Below, in pieces: positions 1-8,251 of a stretch of DNA of 64,000 nt. The notes under the pieces were generated by a model. It did no database searches. It saw nothing but the letters and a program-made list of their open reading frames with translations, and had not been told where the DNA came from. Position numbers and translations under genes: made by a program. The stretch comes from Flavobacterium hydrocarbonoxydans (GTDB lineage Bacteria; Bacteroidota; Bacteroidia; Flavobacteriales; Flavobacteriaceae), in assembly GCF_009789235.1 (NCBI RefSeq), contig NZ_WSTB01000003.1, forward strand, positions 372,001 to 436,000, given 5' to 3'. Position 1 is the stretch's first letter. Every line of letters starts with the position of its first letter.

Positions 1-1298
1 GTGATTGAAGTTCCCCAGAAATCATGGTTTACGGATAGAATTGTTCCTTTTTCGTCCGGATCAAATCCTGACTGAAAAAAGCGGTATCCTTTGTGATCTA
101 AAACGTGATTCATGTAAATATCAGCATCAAAAGTTTCAGTAGAATCCTGAACGGTAACTTTACTTTCGAAAGCCGAATAACTTTTCTCTGTTCCCGGGTA
201 TTTGGTCGCAATAAAATCGTTTAATCTGATTTTAAAAGGCGTTGTATAAGCTTTACTTCCAAAGAATAAAGTATAATCGATATTACCAATTTTTACCGAT
301 TTTGGTTCTCCTTGTCTTCCTTTAGAACCCAAAAGTGTAATTTCTTTTTCTTCTCCGCCCGCTTTCAATTTTACAATCAAAGCATCATTATGGTTTTTTG
401 CTTTAAAATCATTATCCGATTCGTAAGTAATAGTTCCGCGCATGGCTGGATCAGGAAAAACGATTCGGATATCGCCAATACTGTATAACGAACGCATCAT
501 CAGAGGCTGAATATTATCTTTGGTTACATCACCTTGAAGTTTGTCTGCCATTCGCATAAAAGTTCCTTCAAAAGGAGTTTGAATGGTGTATTTTTCACCC
601 GTTGTATTAATGTTGATAGCACCCGCAGTTGGTTTATTCAAAGCGAATAAAACATTGTGAATATTCTGAACTTCTCCTTCTTTCAGGAAATGTTCTTCAC
701 GTCCGCCAGAACCTGCTTCTACCAATTTGATGTATAAAATTCCGTTTGGGTCTGGTTTTACTATTTCTTTGGCACCCATGATATAGTTTGAGTAACTTAC
801 TTCGAAAGGCGTTTCGTCAAATTTTCCAGACATGGAAAAATCATTATTGGTAACTGGAGATAACAAAAGACTTTTCTCGAAAGATCTTCTTCTCATTTGA
901 CCTTGATATTCCCCATCAGCAAAAACGGTTAAGTATGTTTTTTCAGAAAGAATCTGGTTTTCTGCCGCTCCTTCTCGAATTGGCATTACACCTTCATAAC
1001 TAATATAGCGTGTAATAAAAGCGCCTAACAGAATAAAAATAAAGGCAATGTGCAGTATAAACGTTGCCCATTTTTCTTTTTTTAATAGTTGATAACGTTT
1101 AATGTTTCCGAAGAAATTAATTAAAAAGAAAACCATTATTGCCTCGAACCACCAGGTATTATAAATTAAAATTCGGGCTGTATCTGTATTGTACTTGCTT
1201 TCTATAAAAGTTCCGACACCCATTGCGATTGCAAATGTTAAAAAAAGAACGGCCATTAATCGTGTAGAAAACAAAAAAGAGAATATTTTTTTATCCAT
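1..1298 (-). CDS. ccsA: Cytochrome c biogenesis protein CcsBA, ResB-like N-terminal part (runs off the window)
   Basis: The minus strand is open from an ATG at 1298 to the window edge, giving about 432 residues with no stop. The N-terminus has a hydrophobic segment with FLFSTRLMAVLFLTFAIAMG, a conserved stretch around GTFIESKYNTDTARI, and a second and third membrane segment, as in the ResB half of the fused Bacteroidota CcsBA heme exporter/cytochrome c synthase. The rest of the visible part is the large periplasmic domain. The CcsA half with its WWD motif would lie beyond the left edge and cannot be checked. Role (family knowledge): delivers heme to the periplasm and attaches it to apocytochrome c. 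No neighbour in the same direction is visible, so it may be monocistronic or at the head of an operon. Confidence 0.8.
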   Translation of the reverse strand, partial: MDKKIFSFLFSTRLMAVLFLTFAIAMGVGTFIESKYNTDTARILIYNTWWFEAIMVFFLINFFGNIKRYQLLKKEKWATFILHIAFIFILLGAFITRYISYEGVMPIREGAAENQILSEKTYLTVFADGEYQGQMRRRSFEKSLLLSPVTNNDFSMSGKFDETPFEVSYSNYIMGAKEIVKPDPNGILYIKLVEAGSGGREEHFLKEGEVQNIHNVLFALNKPTAGAININTTGEKYTIQTPFEGTFMRMADKLQGDVTKDNIQPLMMRSLYSIGDIRIVFPDPAMRGTITYESDNDFKAKNHNDALIVKLKAGGEEKEITLLGSKGRQGEPKSVKIGNIDYTLFFGSKAYTTPFKIRLNDFIATKYPGTEKSYSAFESKVTVQDSTETFDADIYMNHVLDHKGYRFFQSGFDPDEKGTILSVNHDFWGTSI

Positions 1299-1482
1299 TT
1301 CTGAGGAATTACATTGTATAAAAGTGGCACAAAAGTACTTAAAAATGTTGAGTTCCAATATTTGATATTTGTTAATAAAAACTAAAAAAGGGCATTCGGT
1401 TTTACGAGAACGGCTTAAATTATCAGTATAAATTTACAAAAGCAGAAAGTGTATTATTTTTCGAATTCTAATTAATTTTTTA

Positions 1483-1504
1483 TAGATTTGTGTAATCGAT
1501 TACA
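1483..1504 (+). promoter_or_regulatory. Promoter -7 element plus LacI-type palindromic operator upstream of the GH28 gene
   Basis: TAGATTTG at 1483-1490 fits the Bacteroidota -7 consensus TAnnTTTG. It is followed at once by the perfect 14-bp palindrome TGTAATCGATTACA (1491-1504), with the central CG step typical of LacI/GalR-family operators. An operator overlapping the expected transcription start would give repression that is lifted by a pectin-derived signal. The regulator is not in the window. The link to the gene at 1606 is inference from position. Confidence 0.5.
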
Positions 1505-1605
1505 TTATTGATTTAAAAATTAAAAAGAGCTAATTTTATGCTTTAAATAATAAATCACGATACCTATTTAAAACTTTACTATCCAACCGAATATAATTTA
1601 AAAGA

Positions 1606-3294
1606 ATGAAAACAAAACCAACGAACCTTTTATGCCTCGCTTTTGCCATTTTGGCTACTGGCTTTTCAAATCAAATTGCAGCTCAAAATTCGAATAGTTA
1701 TGATACGTATGCCAATATCGAATTTAAAATGCCAAAAGTACAGGAACCTGTAATCCCGAATAATAGTGTAAATCTTAAAGATTTTGGCGCTGTAAATAGT
1801 GGTTACGTCTTAAATACAAAAGCATTTGCCGATGCCATTGATGCTTTATCTAAAAAAGGCGGTGGAAAATTGATAATCCCTCCAGGAATCTGGCTTACGG
1901 GTCCCATTATCCTAAAAAGTAACTTAGAATTGCATGCTGAAACGGGTGCTTTAATTAAATTTTCGACTGACAAAAGTTTGTATCCGATTATCGAAACCAG
2001 TTTTGAGGGTCTGAATACCTGGCGTTGCATCTCTCCTATTTATGGGAAAAATTTAGAAAATATTGCCTTTACAGGAAATGGTGTTTGGGATGGTTCTGGC
2101 GAAGTTTGGAGACAAGTAAAAAAGAGCAAATTAACCGAAAGCCAATGGAAAAAAGTTATTGCTTCGGGTGGTGTTTTAAACGAAAAAAAAGAAAGCTGGT
2201 ATCCGTCTGAAACATTTATGAAAGCTTCTGTTGGAGCCGATCAAAATGTACGTTTGGATTTGAAAACCAAAGAAGAATTTGAAAAAAATCATGATTTTCT
2301 TCGTCCGGTTTTAGTGAGTATTCAGAATAGTAAACGGGTCCTTTTTGATGGTCCGGTTTTTCAAAATTCCCCAGCCTGGAACATTCATCCTTTGATGGTT
2401 GAAGATTTGATTGTGCGTAATGTAACCGTTCGTAATCCTTGGTATTCTCAGAATGGTGACGGTCTTGATGTAGAATCCTGCAAAAATGTTATTATCGAAA
2501 ATTCTAGTTTTGATGTGGGTGACGATGCGATTTGTATTAAATCTGGAAAAGATAAAGATGGCCGTGAGCGCGGTGTTCCTTGCGAAAATATTATAGTAAA
2601 AAACAATATTGTCTATCACGGACACGGTGGCGTTACAGTGGGAAGCGAAATGTCTGGTGGCGTAAAAAATCTGCATGTTTCGAATTGTACTTTTATGGGA
2701 ACTGATGTTGGTTTGCGTTTCAAAAGCACACGAGGACGTGGCGGAATCGTAGAAAACATCTTTATTTCTGATGTTTATATGACAGATATTCCATCACAGG
2801 CAATTTCTTTTGACCTTTATTATGGAGGAAAATCAATAGCTGAAACTTTGGCCGAAGGCGGAAATAAAATTAGTACCAAAGCGGTTCCCGTAAACGAAGA
2901 AACGCCTCAGTTTAAAAATATTTCGATAAAAAACATTACCATTAAAGGCGCTTATCAGGCCGTATTTTTACAAGGTTTGCCTGAAATGAATCTGGAAAAT
3001 ATCGAAATTTCGAATTTGATTGCTAAAGCCGAAAAAGGATTTTCAATCATTGACGCCAACGGAATTAAAATCACTAATGCAAAATTAGACATCGAAAGTC
3101 CAACGGTATTTCAAATTTATAACGGTAAAAATATGTCTTTCAAAAACATCGAATTCAACTCTACATCGGAAAAAGCGATCACAATTGACGGTGCTGAAAG
3201 TAAAAAGATTGAATTAAATTCTTCTAAAAATTTCGATTTATCTAAAAAAACAACTATTGGAGAAACCGTTTCTAAAGGAGTGGTGAAGTTCTAA
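1606..3294 (+). CDS. Glycoside hydrolase family 28 protein (polygalacturonase-like, secreted)
   Basis: A 562-residue protein with a signal peptide (cleavage expected near AAQ-NS, residues 25-28). The body is a right-handed parallel beta-helix with the GH28 signatures in order: NGDGLD (283-288), GDDAI (305-309), GHGG (339-342) and RFKS (371-374). These supply the catalytic aspartates, the conserved His and the Arg-Lys substrate clamp. Family role: inverting hydrolysis of alpha-1,4 galacturonosyl bonds in pectin, in the periplasm or outside the cell. Whether it acts as an exo- or endo-enzyme cannot be told here. It stands alone, without SusC/D genes nearby, behind a possible LacI-type operator. 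An inverted-repeat element follows it. Confidence 0.88.
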   Translation: MKTKPTNLLCLAFAILATGFSNQIAAQNSNSYDTYANIEFKMPKVQEPVIPNNSVNLKDFGAVNSGYVLNTKAFADAIDALSKKGGGKLIIPPGIWLTGPIILKSNLELHAETGALIKFSTDKSLYPIIETSFEGLNTWRCISPIYGKNLENIAFTGNGVWDGSGEVWRQVKKSKLTESQWKKVIASGGVLNEKKESWYPSETFMKASVGADQNVRLDLKTKEEFEKNHDFLRPVLVSIQNSKRVLFDGPVFQNSPAWNIHPLMVEDLIVRNVTVRNPWYSQNGDGLDVESCKNVIIENSSFDVGDDAICIKSGKDKDGRERGVPCENIIVKNNIVYHGHGGVTVGSEMSGGVKNLHVSNCTFMGTDVGLRFKSTRGRGGIVENIFISDVYMTDIPSQAISFDLYYGGKSIAETLAEGGNKISTKAVPVNEETPQFKNISIKNITIKGAYQAVFLQGLPEMNLENIEISNLIAKAEKGFSIIDANGIKITNAKLDIESPTVFQIYNGKNMSFKNIEFNSTSEKAITIDGAESKKIELNSSKNFDLSKKTTIGETVSKGVVKF

Positions 3295-3307
3295 AAACAA
3301 CCTCATT

Positions 3308-3403
3308 TTTGTCATTCCGTAGGAATCACTGAATGTGTTGATGTACACTAGCTGAGATTTACTTCGTAGAACTACTCTGTTAACTTTCCTACGGAATGAC
3401 AAA
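3308..3403. repeat. Dispersed inverted-repeat element, copy 1
   Basis: Perfect 17-bp inverted repeats, TTTGTCATTCCGTAGGA (3308-3324) and its complement (3387-3403), enclose about 62 bp without a gene. A second, more diverged member lies at 12766-12830. The layout resembles a REP or MITE-like non-coding element. At the end of the GH28 gene it could also act as a transcription stop, although no T-tract follows. Confidence 0.6.
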
Positions 3404-3496
3404 TTTTATGAAATCCTTACGATTTCCTTTTCAATCAAAAGTTTCTTAAAACACAAAGACGTATTGCTATTCTTGGTTTCATATAAAAAATAATGC

Positions 3497-3504
3497 TAAT
3501 TTTG
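3497..3504 (+). promoter_or_regulatory. Promoter -7 element (TAATTTTG)
   Basis: TAATTTTG matches TAnnTTTG and ends only four bases before the ATG at 3509. Transcription would then start at or next to the start codon, suggesting a leaderless mRNA for the gene at 3509. This is sequence match plus inference. Confidence 0.45.
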
Positions 3505-3508
3505 CGAT

Positions 3509-4270
3509 ATGATTCGAATAACGCTAATTGGTTCCGGAAATGTCGCGCAGCATTTGATAAAAGCTTTCGCTAAAAGTGAAAGTATCGAAATGGTACAAGC
3601 TTTTTCCAGACAAAAAGAAGCATTAACTCACCTACTCGATTCGGATACAATTACCACTGATTTTTCTAATTTAAAAGAAACCGATTTGTATATCATTGCA
3701 GTTTCTGACAATGCTATTGCAGAAGTTTCAAAACAATTTCCTTTTCAGAATAGATTAGTTGTTCATACTTCGGGAACTGCTTCTTTGGATACTTTAGACA
3801 GTAAAAATCGACGTGGTGTTTTTTATCCTTTGCAAACTTTTTCTAAAAATAAGGAAGTCGATTTTTCAGGGATTCCGTTTTGTCTGGAAACTGAAAATGA
3901 GTCTGATTATGCAATTTTAGAAACTGTTGCCAAAAGTATTTCGAATTCGGTTTTCCCGATTAGTTCAGAACAGCGAAAAGCTTTGCATGTTTCGGCCGTT
4001 TTTGTGAATAATTTTACCAATCATTTGTATCAGATTGGTCAGGAAATTTGTGATGAACATCAGGTTCCTTTCGAAATTCTGAAACCTTTAATTCAGGAAA
4101 CTGCCCAAAAAATAAATATTCTAAATCCTGCTGAGGCACAAACCGGACCTGCAAAACGCAATGATTCCAATACAATCGAAACACATTTGGAATATTTAAC
4201 CAACGAAAATCAAAAAAATATCTATAAACTCCTAACACAATCTATACAGCATAATGGCAAAACATTTTAA
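3509..4270 (+). CDS. Rossmann-like and DUF2520 domain-containing protein
   Basis: 253 residues. The N-terminus carries a dinucleotide-binding Rossmann motif (GSGNVAQHL, residues 8-16) as in pyrroline-5-carboxylate reductase-like and F420-NADP oxidoreductase-like proteins. The C-terminal half matches the helical DUF2520 domain (around ALHVSAVFVNNFTNH and GPAKRND). Probably a cytosolic NAD(P)-dependent oxidoreductase of unknown substrate. Its 3' end overlaps the next gene by 17 bp if that gene starts at 4254, so the two are translationally coupled. The pairing with a KdsC-like phosphatase, UbiA and Maf is a common flavobacterial order, from memory. Confidence 0.8.
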   Translation: MIRITLIGSGNVAQHLIKAFAKSESIEMVQAFSRQKEALTHLLDSDTITTDFSNLKETDLYIIAVSDNAIAEVSKQFPFQNRLVVHTSGTASLDTLDSKNRRGVFYPLQTFSKNKEVDFSGIPFCLETENESDYAILETVAKSISNSVFPISSEQRKALHVSAVFVNNFTNHLYQIGQEICDEHQVPFEILKPLIQETAQKINILNPAEAQTGPAKRNDSNTIETHLEYLTNENQKNIYKLLTQSIQHNGKTF

Positions 4271-4781
4271 AGAAATAATGAACGACATCACCACTTTTAT
4301 TTTTGATGTAGATGGCGTACTTACAGACGGATCAGTTTTTGTAACCAATGAAGGAGAAATGCTTCGCACCATGAATATTCGTGATGGTTATGCCCTGAAA
4401 GCGGCGGTAGAGAGCGGTTACAATGTTTGTATTATTTCTGGCGGAAGCAACGAAGGTGTTCGCATTAGACTTCAAAATCTGGGCGTTACCGACATTCATT
4501 TAGGAACTCCTGATAAAGTTAAAACTTTTAAAGAATATACTGAAACTTACAATATCAAACCCGAACAAGTGTTGTATATGGGAGACGATATCCCGGATTA
4601 TCATGTCATGAAATTGGTAGGATTACCAACCTGTCCGCAAGATGCAAGTCCTGAAATCAAGACGCTTTGCCGTTATGTGTCGCACATTAAAGGTGGAAAA
4701 GGTGCCGTTCGTGATGTAATCGAACAAATCATGAAAGTACAAGGGAAATGGATGCAGGATTTTAACGGAAAACTGGATTAG
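4254..4781 (+). CDS. KdsC-type HAD phosphatase (3-deoxy-D-manno-octulosonate-8-phosphate phosphatase-like)
   Basis: 175 residues, the usual KdsC length, with no cap domain. HAD motif I is FDVDGVLTDG (17-26), motif II is the Ser-Gly in CIISGGSN, and motif III/IV is the Lys before VKTF and GDDIPD near residue 111. Family role: removal of phosphate from KDO-8-phosphate in lipopolysaccharide synthesis, in the cytosol as a tetramer. The start at 4254 overlaps the upstream gene; an internal ATG at 4278 (MNDITTF) is an equally good start and gives a length closer to most homologues. No kdsA or kdsD is adjacent, so the substrate is inferred from family only. Confidence 0.78.
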   Translation: MAKHFKEIMNDITTFIFDVDGVLTDGSVFVTNEGEMLRTMNIRDGYALKAAVESGYNVCIISGGSNEGVRIRLQNLGVTDIHLGTPDKVKTFKEYTETYNIKPEQVLYMGDDIPDYHVMKLVGLPTCPQDASPEIKTLCRYVSHIKGGKGAVRDVIEQIMKVQGKWMQDFNGKLD

Positions 4782-4910
4782 AAAATTCTAGATTTTAGAC
4801 TGTAGATTGCAGATTTTAGATTTTGCTTTGCGCACTTTGTGGTAAAAAAACTTTTACAATATAAAATCTTAGAACCTTAATAACTTAGTTCCTCAGAACC
4901 TCATAAAAAA

Positions 4911-5837
4911 ATGAAATACCTCAAACTCATTCGATATCAAAACCTACTGATGCTTGCTTTTATGCAGGTTTTGTTTCGTTATGCTTTTTTAAAACAGCAA
5001 AATATTCCATTAGCTTTAACCGATTGGCAATACGGATTATTGGTTTTAAGCACCGTTCTGATAGCAGCGGCAGGTTATGCAATCAATAATGTTTTTGATG
5101 TTGCAACAGATACGATCAATAAACCTCAGGATGTTGTAGTGGGCAAAGGAATCACTGAGGCCGCTGCTTACAATATTTATATTGCACTTAATATTACCGG
5201 TGTCGCCATTGGATTTTATTTATCAAATGTGATCATGCGACCTGGTTTTGCAGTTCTTTTTATTTTGATTGCTTCGTTGCTTTATTTTTACAGTACAACT
5301 TTAAAACAAATTATGGTTTTAGGGAATATTGCCGTAGCTTTATTACTTTCGGCAAGTGTCTTAATTATTGGTGTTTTTGATTTATTTCCGGCTACTGATT
5401 CTCAAAATCGAGCGCAAATGGCGAGCTTTTTTTCTATTCTGACAGATTATGCTTTGTTTGCTTTTATGATTAATTTTATTCGCGAAATCATCAAAGATAT
5501 CGAAGATGTAGATGGCGACTATAATCAGGGCATGAATACCTTACCCATTGCAATAGGAAAAAGCCGCGCGGCTATAATTGCTTTAGTCATTGCCATAATT
5601 GCTTTTATTTTATTGCTTTTATACATCAATGCCTATTTTGTAGAAAACAATCTTTTTATCGTTACCTTTTATGCTTTTGCTTTTGTATTAGCTCCATTAT
5701 TATATTTCATAGTTAAAATATATGGCGCAAAATCTCAAAAAGATTTCCATCATTTGAGTACAGTTCTAAAACTGATTTTGCTTTTCGGAATTTTATCAAT
5801 TGTGGTTATTGCCTTAAATATTCAGTACAATGCTTAA
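4911..5837 (+). CDS. UbiA-family prenyltransferase (geranylgeranylglycerol-phosphate geranylgeranyltransferase-like)
   Basis: 308 residues with about eight or nine membrane segments. Both aspartate-rich motifs of the UbiA superfamily are present: NNVFDVATD (59-67) and the region around IIKDIEDVDGDYNQG (near 191-206). These bind the prenyl diphosphate through magnesium. Bacteroidota homologues of this type are usually annotated as geranylgeranylglycerol-phosphate geranylgeranyltransferase because they resemble the archaeal lipid enzyme; the true acceptor in bacteria is uncertain. It overlaps the maf gene by 8 bp and so forms one transcription unit with it. Spacing of 129 bp from the upstream phosphatase leaves room for its own promoter. 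Confidence 0.8.
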   Translation: MKYLKLIRYQNLLMLAFMQVLFRYAFLKQQNIPLALTDWQYGLLVLSTVLIAAAGYAINNVFDVATDTINKPQDVVVGKGITEAAAYNIYIALNITGVAIGFYLSNVIMRPGFAVLFILIASLLYFYSTTLKQIMVLGNIAVALLLSASVLIIGVFDLFPATDSQNRAQMASFFSILTDYALFAFMINFIREIIKDIEDVDGDYNQGMNTLPIAIGKSRAAIIALVIAIIAFILLLLYINAYFVENNLFIVTFYAFAFVLAPLLYFIVKIYGAKSQKDFHHLSTVLKLILLFGILSIVVIALNIQYNA

Positions 5838-6414
5838 AGAAAAATTAAAAAAATACAAAATAATACTGGCTTCGGGCTCACCCAGAAGACAACAGTTTTT
5901 CAAAGATTTGGATTTGGATTTCGAAATCCGATTAAAAGATGTCGAAGAAATCTATCCGCCGGAACTAAAAGCCGTAGCAATTACTGATTTTCTGGCAGAA
6001 TTAAAAGCAGGTGCTTTTGAAGGAGAATTGCAACCCAACGAAATTTTAGTAACCAGTGACACTATTGTCTGGCATCAAAATAAAGCTTTGGGGAAACCAA
6101 AAAATGCCGAAGAAGCTTTTGACATGATTAAATCAATGTCGAATGCAACGCACGAAGTAATTACTTCGGTTTGTTTTAAAACAAGCACTGCTTCTACCCT
6201 TTTGCATGATATTACAAAGGTAACTTTCAATGCTTTATCAGACGAAGCGATTTTATATTATATCGAAAATTACAAACCTTACGACAAAGCCGGTGCTTAT
6301 GGTATTCAGGAATGGTTTGGTTTTATGGCTGTTGCCAAAGTCGAAGGCTCTTATACGAATGTTATGGGACTTCCTACTGCAAAAGTTTACGAATATTTCA
6401 GTACTTTAGAATAA
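5830..6414 (+). CDS. Maf-like nucleotide pyrophosphatase
   Basis: 194 residues, the normal Maf length. The N-terminal ILASGSPRRQQFF (12-24) is the Maf signature, and SDTIVW with ALGKPKN follows as the phosphate- and metal-binding region. Family role: hydrolysis of dTTP/UTP or modified nucleotides to monophosphates, linked to house-cleaning and septum control. The start overlaps the 3' end of the UbiA-like gene by 8 bp, so coupling is likely. The mscS-type gene follows 10 bp later. Confidence 0.85.
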   Translation: MLKEKLKKYKIILASGSPRRQQFFKDLDLDFEIRLKDVEEIYPPELKAVAITDFLAELKAGAFEGELQPNEILVTSDTIVWHQNKALGKPKNAEEAFDMIKSMSNATHEVITSVCFKTSTASTLLHDITKVTFNALSDEAILYYIENYKPYDKAGAYGIQEWFGFMAVAKVEGSYTNVMGLPTAKVYEYFSTLE

Positions 6415-6424
6415 AATTAAAATT

Positions 6425-6958
6425 ATGTTTTCTTTCAAAGAATATTCACGGGAAATAGTAGTCACAATAGTACTTTTTATAATACTAATGTTACTCAGAG
6501 TTATCGTGGCCAAACTCATTCGGAAATTTGCTAAAACGAGCGAAAGACTCGAACACAGAACTAATTTAATTATTAAATATGTTCATATACTGATGAATAT
6601 TTTGGTCTTAATTTCCCTCATTGTTATTTGGGGTGTTGATACTAAAGACCTTTTTATTACCATTTCGTCGATTGCAACTGTCATTGGTGTGGCGATGTTT
6701 GCCCAATGGTCTATTCTGAGTAATATCACTTCAGGAATGATTTTGTTTTTTAATTTTCCTTTTAAAATTGGAGATACCATCAAAATACACGACAAAGACT
6801 TTCCTATCGAAGCCGAAATCGAAGATATTAGTGCTTTCCATGTCAATTTAAAAACCAAAGAAGGCGAAAAAATCATTTTTCCCAATAACCTTTTACTGCA
6901 AAAGGGTATTTCGATTATTCCGGCTCATTTTCATGAAGAAAAAGATTTTTTTGATTAA
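6425..6958 (+). CDS. Small MscS-family mechanosensitive channel protein
   Basis: 177 residues. Three hydrophobic segments are followed by an MscS beta domain (around SIATVIGVAMFAQWS, NITSGMILFFNFPFKIGDTI and GEKIIFPNNLLL). Canonical MscS proteins are near 280 residues; this one ends soon after the beta domain and lacks the alpha/beta C-terminal cage. Such short forms are common in Bacteroidota, so it is not necessarily truncated. Expected role: release of small solutes on hypo-osmotic stress through the inner membrane. It lies 10 bp after maf. Confidence 0.75.
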   Translation: MFSFKEYSREIVVTIVLFIILMLLRVIVAKLIRKFAKTSERLEHRTNLIIKYVHILMNILVLISLIVIWGVDTKDLFITISSIATVIGVAMFAQWSILSNITSGMILFFNFPFKIGDTIKIHDKDFPIEAEIEDISAFHVNLKTKEGEKIIFPNNLLLQKGISIIPAHFHEEKDFFD

Positions 6959-7066
6959 AATGATAATGGGAATTTTATAAACTAATCCTCAAAATTTAAA
7001 ACAATAAACTCTAAATAAAGAATCAAATTTGCTTAACCATTTTTTAGTTACACTAAATCCAGAAAC

Positions 7067-8167
7067 ATGATTAAGCCAATTGAATTGCCCTTTTATGCCA
7101 AAATAGCTTTTATTTTGGTCACTTTTCTTGCTATAGGATTTATTTTTTGCATTGGCAAGGATGTTATCACACCGGTTCTGATGGCCTTCTTATTTGCGGT
7201 TTTACTAATGCCGGTTTTTACTTTTTTAAACTTAAAATTAAAATTTCCGCGCCATTTGGCTGCTATTATAAGTGTGCTGATTTTCGCTTTGTTCATAATC
7301 GGTATTTTAGTTTTTATTTCCTATCAGGTAACCGATATTGCCAACGACTTTCCAACTATCAAAAAGAATGCGAATGCTTTTATATTAGACATTCAGAAAT
7401 TTATTCGTGAAAATTTTCATATTAGCATTGGAGAACAAAAAAAATACATTGATAATGTAGCTAAGGATTCTGTTAAAAATGGCAATGCTAATATAGGTTC
7501 TGCCCTTATATCCGTTACCGATTTGTTACTAGATTGTACCATCATCCCTATTTATACCTTTTTGTTTTTACTTTACAAAAATCATTTTATTCTTTTCTTT
7601 GCAAAATTAATAAACAAGGAAAATCATGCTGTTCTAAAGGATATTTTATCTCAAATAAAAGTTTCGATCAACAATTATATCGTAAGTCTTATTTTCGAAA
7701 TGATTGTGGTTTCGGTACTAACCAGTTTAGGACTTTGGATTGTTGGTGTAAAATATTTCATCTTATTAGGCTTAATTACCGGAATCCTGAATCTTATTCC
7801 CTATATAGGTATTCTGATTGCTGGTATTATTACGATTTTTGCATCTCTTACCGGAACTCCTGAAACTTCCGTGATTTTAAGTATTCTAATAGTAAACCTT
7901 ATTGTACAATTGATCGATAATAATATTTTGGTACCTTTAATTATTAATTCTAAAGTAGAAATTAACGCAATGGTTTCTATCATCGGAATCATTATAGGTG
8001 GTGCTGTAGCAGGGATTTCAGGAATGTTTTTAGCTATACCTCTCTTAGCAATTCTAAAGATTATTTTTGACCGAATAGAATCTTTAGAGCCCTGGGGATA
8101 TTTCATGGGTAATCATGTTCCCAAAAGATTTATCTGGCGAATTCGAAAAGTTAAAACTGAAAATTAA
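7067..8167 (+). CDS. AI-2E family transporter (PerM/TqsA-type)
   Basis: 366 residues with about eight membrane segments. The layout matches the AI-2E/UPF0118 family: N-terminal hairpin membrane segments, an extended soluble stretch (about 120-165), and the conserved C-terminal membrane core with the signature around GLITGILNLIPYIG and the final IPLLAI segment. Members export autoinducer-2 or other small molecules, or act in sodium/proton exchange; the substrate is not predictable. It is preceded by a 108-bp gap and probably has its own promoter. Confidence 0.82.
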   Translation: MIKPIELPFYAKIAFILVTFLAIGFIFCIGKDVITPVLMAFLFAVLLMPVFTFLNLKLKFPRHLAAIISVLIFALFIIGILVFISYQVTDIANDFPTIKKNANAFILDIQKFIRENFHISIGEQKKYIDNVAKDSVKNGNANIGSALISVTDLLLDCTIIPIYTFLFLLYKNHFILFFAKLINKENHAVLKDILSQIKVSINNYIVSLIFEMIVVSVLTSLGLWIVGVKYFILLGLITGILNLIPYIGILIAGIITIFASLTGTPETSVILSILIVNLIVQLIDNNILVPLIINSKVEINAMVSIIGIIIGGAVAGISGMFLAIPLLAILKIIFDRIESLEPWGYFMGNHVPKRFIWRIRKVKTEN

Positions 8168-8251
8168 AAAAGATTCTTTTGATGATTTTTTGTATTATTT
8201 GACTTATATTTAATTAAAGAATTGCTTCTTTTACCAAAATAAATTATTTGA

